Of a DNA stretch of 64,000 nucleotides, positions 59,988 through 64,000 are shown piece by piece. The stretch is from Chryseobacterium kimseyorum (GTDB taxonomy: Bacteria; Bacteroidota; Bacteroidia; Flavobacteriales; Weeksellaceae). The stretch is taken from positions 62,001 to 126,000 of the forward strand of contig NZ_JAPDHW010000004.1 in NCBI RefSeq assembly GCF_025971945.1, written 5' to 3'. Position numbers and translations under genes: made by a program. The notes below the pieces were generated by a model. The model was not told the origin of the DNA. It ran no database searches and worked only from the letters and a program-made list of their open reading frames with translations. Within the stretch, counting starts at the first letter, position 1; every line of letters begins with the position of its first letter.

Positions 59988-61256
59988 ATGAGCAATATTT
60001 TTTTCAGAATTTATCTTTTCATATTTTCAATCACAACGCAGTGCTTTTTTGCGCAAGATAATTCCGTTGGATTGTCTGAAGGAACTTTAAAAGTAAATTC
60101 TACAGAAATTCCTGTTAAAATCTTTGCAACCTCAGAACTCGTAGAACTCGATTCTTTTGCCAATTTAAATAACATTCAGAATACTTTGGTGATTTTAAAT
60201 AAATCAAATCTGGAAGTATCGCATTACATGAACAGCTCTATGATTTTAGGTAAATTTAAAGCCAACAAATATCAGTTTTTCGATAAGGACTTTAGAGTTG
60301 TTGAAAACATTACAGTTACGGAGGATAATATTGGAGCTATTAAATATGCTGTTAAATCGCCGACTCCTATAAAGTCTACAGATCAGGTAGAATTGGAAAC
60401 ACCTTTTAAAATTTGGGATCCCTCAACAGGAATTCATTTGGGTCCGGTTACGTTACATTTTTACAGTTTAATGTTCATTTTTGCTTTTGGAATCGGATAT
60501 TTCCTGATGACGAAAATGTTTACCATTGATCACGTAAATCCAAAATATGTGGAGCCTTTTTTCACCTGGACTTTAATTGGAACCATCTTGGGAGCGAGGT
60601 TAGGTCACGTTATTTTCTATCAGCCCGAATTATTTAAAGAAGATTTTTGGAGCGTATTTTTACCCATCAGCACAAAAAACGGAATAAAATTCACAGGATT
60701 TGCAGGATTGGCAAGTCACGGAGCAACGCTCGCAGTGATTGCCACAACTCTATACTACTCGTACAAAATTATCGTAAAAAATCCGCTTTGGGTTTTTGAC
60801 AGATTAGGAATCGTGGTAGCGATTGGAGGTGCATTTGTAAGAATGGGTAACTTTTTCAATTCTGAAATCATTGGAAAACCAGTCGATCAGAATTCACCTT
60901 TTGCATTACTGTTTCCTCAGCAAAGCAGCGAATACGGATTAACGGTAACACGTTATCCTACTCAATTGTTTGAAGCTGCAGGCTATGTCACATTATTTGT
61001 TATTCTTTGGGTTTTATACAGAAGAACCGATAAAAAATATCAGCAGGGATGGTTGTTTGGATTGTTCTTCTTCCTTCTTTGGGCCATCAGATTCTTTGTA
61101 GAGTTTCTAAAAATGCCTCAGGGAGATGAAGTAATTTCTTTCGCAGGTTTGAATACCGGGCAGATTCTATCCATTCCATTTATGATTGCAGGTTTAGTCA
61201 TCATGTTCTATTCTAAATACAATAAAATTACTCCGGAAGCAGACAAAACTTTTTAA
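59988..61256 (+). CDS. lgt: prolipoprotein diacylglyceryl transferase with N-terminal extension
   Basis: Transfers diacylglycerol from phosphatidylglycerol to the lipobox Cys of prolipoproteins; inner membrane. 422 aa, well above the usual 260-300. The first ~25 residues look like a signal sequence (YLFIFSITTQCFFAQ). About 115 residues of beta-rich, Thr/Asn-rich non-membrane sequence follow (about 26-140), then the Lgt core. The core is intact: HFYSLMFIFAFGIG, then LGARLGHVIFY, and the Lgt signature GGAFVRMGNFFNSEIIGKP, then TRYPTQLFEA. The extension is probably periplasmic and of unknown role. Confidence 0.95.
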   Translation: MSNIFFRIYLFIFSITTQCFFAQDNSVGLSEGTLKVNSTEIPVKIFATSELVELDSFANLNNIQNTLVILNKSNLEVSHYMNSSMILGKFKANKYQFFDKDFRVVENITVTEDNIGAIKYAVKSPTPIKSTDQVELETPFKIWDPSTGIHLGPVTLHFYSLMFIFAFGIGYFLMTKMFTIDHVNPKYVEPFFTWTLIGTILGARLGHVIFYQPELFKEDFWSVFLPISTKNGIKFTGFAGLASHGATLAVIATTLYYSYKIIVKNPLWVFDRLGIVVAIGGAFVRMGNFFNSEIIGKPVDQNSPFALLFPQQSSEYGLTVTRYPTQLFEAAGYVTLFVILWVLYRRTDKKYQQGWLFGLFFFLLWAIRFFVEFLKMPQGDEVISFAGLNTGQILSIPFMIAGLVIMFYSKYNKITPEADKTF

Positions 61257-61282
61257 AATACTAAAATTAAATATACAGAAAG

Positions 61283-62797
61283 TCAAAACTGAGTTGTGAC
61301 TTTTTTATTTAAATCAAAAAAAACATTTCCTATTTCAGTGATCACATCCGTAGGCTGCATTGATTCTTTCGAATATTTTTCTGCAGCAAAATCAGCAGCT
61401 CTACCATGAAGCCAAACACCTAAAACTGCAGCATTTAGCGGAGAATATCTCTGTGCTAAAAGTGACGTAATGATTCCCGTCAGAATATCGCCACTTCCAC
61501 CTTTTGCCAGGCCTGAATTTCCTGTAACATTATAAAAAACCTTACCGCCGGGACTGATCACCTGTGTATAATGATCTTTTAAAACAATAAAAACATCCAG
61601 CTCTTTTGCTTTAGTTTTTGCTAATTCTGATCTTTCAAATGAAGAATCTGTTTTCCCGAAAAGCCTTTCAAACTCTTTCGGATGCGGAGTAATAATTGAT
61701 TTTTTTGGAATTAATTTCAATCGGTTTTTATCTTTAGAAATAATATTTAAAGCATCTGCATCCAGAATTACAGGATCGTGGTGATTTTGAAGAAACTCAA
61801 GCAAAGCATCTTCAGTCTCTTTTTCTGTTCCTAAGCCGGGACCAATTCCATAGATTGCTTTTTCCTGTTCTTCAATTTTGCCGATGTACTTTTCCCCGCC
61901 ATTGATAAACATCGCTTCTGGACAAATGGTCTGCAAAACTTCATAACCACAACCTGGTGCAAGAACGAATGTTAATCCCGAACCTGTCTTCAGAGCTGAT
62001 TTTGTAGCCAAAACTGCTGCACCTATTTTCCCATAACTTCCCCCAACAATGATCGATTTACCAAAGGTTCCTTTGTGCGCAAATTCCTGTCTTGGTTGAA
62101 ATATTTTTAAAATTAAATCATCATCAATTACATATTTATCCGTTTCAGTCTGCCCGATAAATTCCTGAGACAATTGTATATCCAAAACGACAACTTTTCC
62201 GGCGAAAATTCCGGCTTCAGGATGAAGAAAAGTCTTTTTCCAAAACTGAAAAGTCAATGTATAATCTGCTTTAAAAATAATATCATTCTGACCGTTCAGC
62301 TGATCTGAGAACATCCCTGACGGAATATCAATCGACATTTTAGGACTGGTTTTAGTGTTTAAATTTTCAATTAAATTTTTATAGATTCCGTCTAAATTTC
62401 TTGATAAGCCCGTCCCGAAAAGCGCATCGATAATCACAGTTTTCTCAAAATCATATTTTTTAGTTTCGGCGAAATCTTTAACAGTTATTCCTGAAATATC
62501 TTTTAACCGATTGAAATTAATTGTTGAATCATCAGAAAAATTCAAATCTTCTGTATTAATAAAAACATCCACGTCAAAACCTTTCAGATACAGCATTCTG
62601 GCAATCGCAAAACCGTCGCCGCCATTATTTCCTTTTCCGCAGAAAATTGCAAAGTTCGTATGGTTTTTACAGTTTAAAAAAATCCAGTCGACACAGGATT
62701 GCGCTGCCCTTTCCATTAAATTAACAGATGAAATAGGTTCATTCTGAATCGTATATTGATCTGCGGATCTGATGTTTTCGGCAGTGAAAATTTTCAT
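61283..62797 (-). CDS. nnr: bifunctional NAD(P)H-hydrate epimerase / ADP-dependent dehydratase
   Basis: Repairs damaged NAD(P)HX. 504 aa: N-terminal YjeF_N epimerase (about 1-215) with the phosphate-binding CGKGNNGGDGFAIARML and a DALFGTGLSR loop; C-terminal ribokinase-like dehydratase with KSIIVGGSYGKIGAA, IGPGLGTE, DADALN and the ADP-site GLAKGGSGDILTGII. Both domains look complete. Monocistronic. Confidence 0.96.
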   Translation of the reverse strand: MKIFTAENIRSADQYTIQNEPISSVNLMERAAQSCVDWIFLNCKNHTNFAIFCGKGNNGGDGFAIARMLYLKGFDVDVFINTEDLNFSDDSTINFNRLKDISGITVKDFAETKKYDFEKTVIIDALFGTGLSRNLDGIYKNLIENLNTKTSPKMSIDIPSGMFSDQLNGQNDIIFKADYTLTFQFWKKTFLHPEAGIFAGKVVVLDIQLSQEFIGQTETDKYVIDDDLILKIFQPRQEFAHKGTFGKSIIVGGSYGKIGAAVLATKSALKTGSGLTFVLAPGCGYEVLQTICPEAMFINGGEKYIGKIEEQEKAIYGIGPGLGTEKETEDALLEFLQNHHDPVILDADALNIISKDKNRLKLIPKKSIITPHPKEFERLFGKTDSSFERSELAKTKAKELDVFIVLKDHYTQVISPGGKVFYNVTGNSGLAKGGSGDILTGIITSLLAQRYSPLNAAVLGVWLHGRAADFAAEKYSKESMQPTDVITEIGNVFFDLNKKVTTQF

Positions 62798-62898
62798 ATC
62801 ATTCTATTTTTAATAAATTTAACCATAATTATTTAAAATTATTGATCGTTTAAAGCAAAAAAAATCCCAAAACATTTAATATTATTATTTTTAAATGA

Positions 62899-62906
62899 TA
62901 CTTTTG
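62899..62906 (+). promoter_or_regulatory. -7 box for mscL
   Basis: TACTTTTG (TAnnTTTG), 26 nt upstream of ATG 62933; a TTTA at about 20 nt further upstream may be the -33 box. Confidence 0.55.
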
Positions 62907-62932
62907 TGCAAAACATTTAAAAAATAAAAATT

Positions 62933-63322
62933 ATGGGATTTATTAAAGATTTTAAGGATTTTGCCTTTAAAGGAAACGTTGTTGATCTTGCAGTCGGTGT
63001 TATTATCGGTGCAGCTTTTAGTGCTATTGTAAAATCATTCGTTGATGATATAATCACTCCTCTCTTGCTGAATCCTGCATTGGAAAAAGCAAATGTAAAG
63101 AACATTGCAGAACTTTCCTGGAACGGTGTGAAGTATGGAAACTTCCTTTCTTCGGTCATCAGTTTCTTAATTGTAGCATTTGTTTTATTTATGCTTATCA
63201 AGGGAATTGCAAGTTTAAGTAAAAAAGAAGATGCTCCGATTGAAGCTCCAGCAGGACCTACTGAAGACCAAAAATTATTGACGGAAATCAGAGATTTGCT
63301 GAAAACAAAGAACAATATATAA
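62933..63322 (+). CDS. mscL: large-conductance mechanosensitive channel
   Basis: Opens under membrane tension to release solutes after osmotic downshock. 129 aa, normal length. N-terminal amphipathic helix MGFIKDFKDFAFKGNVVDLA, pore helix AVGVIIGAAFSAIVKSFVDD, periplasmic loop, second span SVISFLIVAFVLFMLIK, and the cytoplasmic helix bundle TEDQKLLTEIRDLLK. Own promoter and a strong shared terminator. Confidence 0.98.
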   Translation: MGFIKDFKDFAFKGNVVDLAVGVIIGAAFSAIVKSFVDDIITPLLLNPALEKANVKNIAELSWNGVKYGNFLSSVISFLIVAFVLFMLIKGIASLSKKEDAPIEAPAGPTEDQKLLTEIRDLLKTKNNI

Positions 63323-63327
63323 AACAA

Positions 63328-63354
63328 AAAACGCCGCAAAATTTGCGGCGTTTT
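63328..63354. terminator. bidirectional terminator between mscL and serA
   Basis: A perfect 13-bp stem (AAAACGCCGCAAA/TTTGCGGCGTTTT) with a single-base loop position and A/T flanks on both sides, serving convergent mscL and the dehydrogenase gene. Confidence 0.92.
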
Positions 63355-63376
63355 TCTTATCCCTATAAATTCAACA

Positions 63377-64000
63377 TTAGTGAATCTGTAAAATGCTTGA
63401 AATCTGCTCAGCCAGAGAAAGACCGATTCTATCCTGAGCTTCTAACGTGGAAGCGCCAGTGTGAGGAGTTAAAGAAATTTTAGAATGATTTAAAATTTCC
63501 TTTGAAGGTGTCGGTTCGTTAATGAAAACATCAAGACCTGCGAATTTTACTTTCCCAGAATCTAAAGCTTCAACTAGAGCAGCCTCGTCAATCACACCGC
63601 CTCTTGAGCAGTTGACAATTGCCACACCTTCTTTCATAATGTCAAATTCATTTTTACCAATCATGAATCCTTCTTTTTGAGCAGGAACGTGAAGCGTGAT
63701 AAAATCTGAATGTTTTAAAACTTCCTGTAACGGTTCTGTTTCAATATCAACATTGATGAATTGATTGTTGTAGAATGTAACTTTAATACTTGCTTTACCA
63801 ATCATATTGTCAGCAGCGATCACTCTCATCCCAAGACCTAAAGCAATTTTTGCAACTTCCTGACCGATTCTTCCCATCCCCACAATACCAATGGTTTTCC
63901 CTTTCAGCTCAATACCTGCGGCGTATGCTTTTTTAAGTGAAGCAAATTCTGTATCACCTACCAAAGGCATTTTTCTGTTCGAATCCTGTAAAAATCTTGC
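63377..64000 (-). CDS. serA: D-3-phosphoglycerate dehydrogenase, 5' part outside window
   Basis: First step of serine biosynthesis (3-phosphoglycerate to 3-phosphohydroxypyruvate). The frame is open to base 64000 (ARFLQDSNRKMPLVG..), so an internal ATG at 63970 is not the start; 207 codons are visible. The NAD-binding fold shows GIVGMGRIGQEVAKIALGLG. The catalytic Arg is in NCSRGGVIDE, Glu in FINEPTP, and His in LTPHTGASTLEAQ. The protein ends shortly after (SLAEQISSILQIH), so it lacks an ACT domain, as in the short type. The specific substrate is inferred from similarity to Bacteroidota SerA. Confidence 0.9.
   Translation of the reverse strand, partial: ARFLQDSNRKMPLVGDTEFASLKKAYAAGIELKGKTIGIVGMGRIGQEVAKIALGLGMRVIAADNMIGKASIKVTFYNNQFINVDIETEPLQEVLKHSDFITLHVPAQKEGFMIGKNEFDIMKEGVAIVNCSRGGVIDEAALVEALDSGKVKFAGLDVFINEPTPSKEILNHSKISLTPHTGASTLEAQDRIGLSLAEQISSILQIH

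Noticed and set aside
62917-63339. Minus-strand ORF over mscL
   Set aside because: Antisense of a certain mscL gene and overlapping its terminator and promoter.

Overview
The window looks like chromosome of a Chryseobacterium-type flavobacterium (Bacteroidota, Weeksellaceae). The evidence is AT-rich DNA, a SusC/SusD/SusE starch locus, many Bacteroidota-type promoters (-7 box TAnnTTTG, sometimes with TTTG about 19-20 nt upstream), lipoboxes and short leaders without clear Shine-Dalgarno sequences. I saw no rRNA, tRNA, CRISPR array, intact insertion sequence or prophage. Most of the window is well-known core metabolism.

Layout. 1-6.4 kb (mostly minus): a 3'-truncated DEAD-box-type helicase (motif II reads DEFD), a UbiB/AarF kinase-like protein, an unknown membrane protein, prephenate dehydratase, an ABC ATPase with its probable permease, and a small membrane protein. 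6.5-13.1 kb (minus): a purine cluster guaA-purD-purH-purN-purM. The purH/purN/purM intergenic spaces carry arrays of 8-bp repeats, two of them palindromic. A previously unlisted 24-codon ORF with a consensus promoter and its own terminator lies just upstream of purM. 13.3-15 kb: an FMN-reductase-type flavoprotein and a pirin, followed by heptameric tandem repeats. 15.2-29.2 kb (minus): a starch/maltodextrin locus susC-susD-susE, GH97 (susB-like), a bile-acid-symporter-like permease, a secreted AstE/AspA-type peptidase, GH13, an NTF2-like protein and an MFS sugar transporter. A 16-bp perfect palindrome in the susC/metG divergent region is a candidate operator.

29.5-37.4 kb (mainly plus): metG, a methyltransferase, a DUF1016 nuclease, a VWA protein and MoxR-like AAA ATPase pair, and a DUF4956 protein. 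37.5-42.6 kb (minus): a signal-peptide-bearing protein with phosphohistidine-swivel and PEP/pyruvate-dikinase ATP-grasp domains in glucan-water-dikinase order, and a PLD-helicase-DUF3427 protein beside an almost gene-free 0.8 kb. 43.4-48.9 kb (minus): a tripartite efflux operon (TolC, HlyD, MFS) and an AraC regulator. It has a palindrome over the operon's -33 box, crossing inverted repeats, and a duplicated MFS start region that makes a 21-codon upstream ORF.

49-64 kb: mixed housekeeping genes. These are a DUF962/Mpo1-like protein, DUF2891, a baeRF-like protein, a frameshifted GxxExxY pseudogene, a tetrapyrrole-methylase-fold methyltransferase, a low-molecular-weight phosphatase, dnaA, a thioesterase, a DUF2339 protein, rarA, yidD, lgt (with an N-terminal extracytoplasmic extension), the NAD(P)HX repair enzyme, mscL and a 5'-truncated serA.

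The most striking non-coding feature is the intergenic space. Several families of palindromic or short tandem repeats (8-mers, 7-mers, a ~120-bp hairpin in three copies, and others) occupy many gaps, often abutting stop or start codons. Promoter, operator and repeat calls come from reading the sequence by eye and have not been tested.
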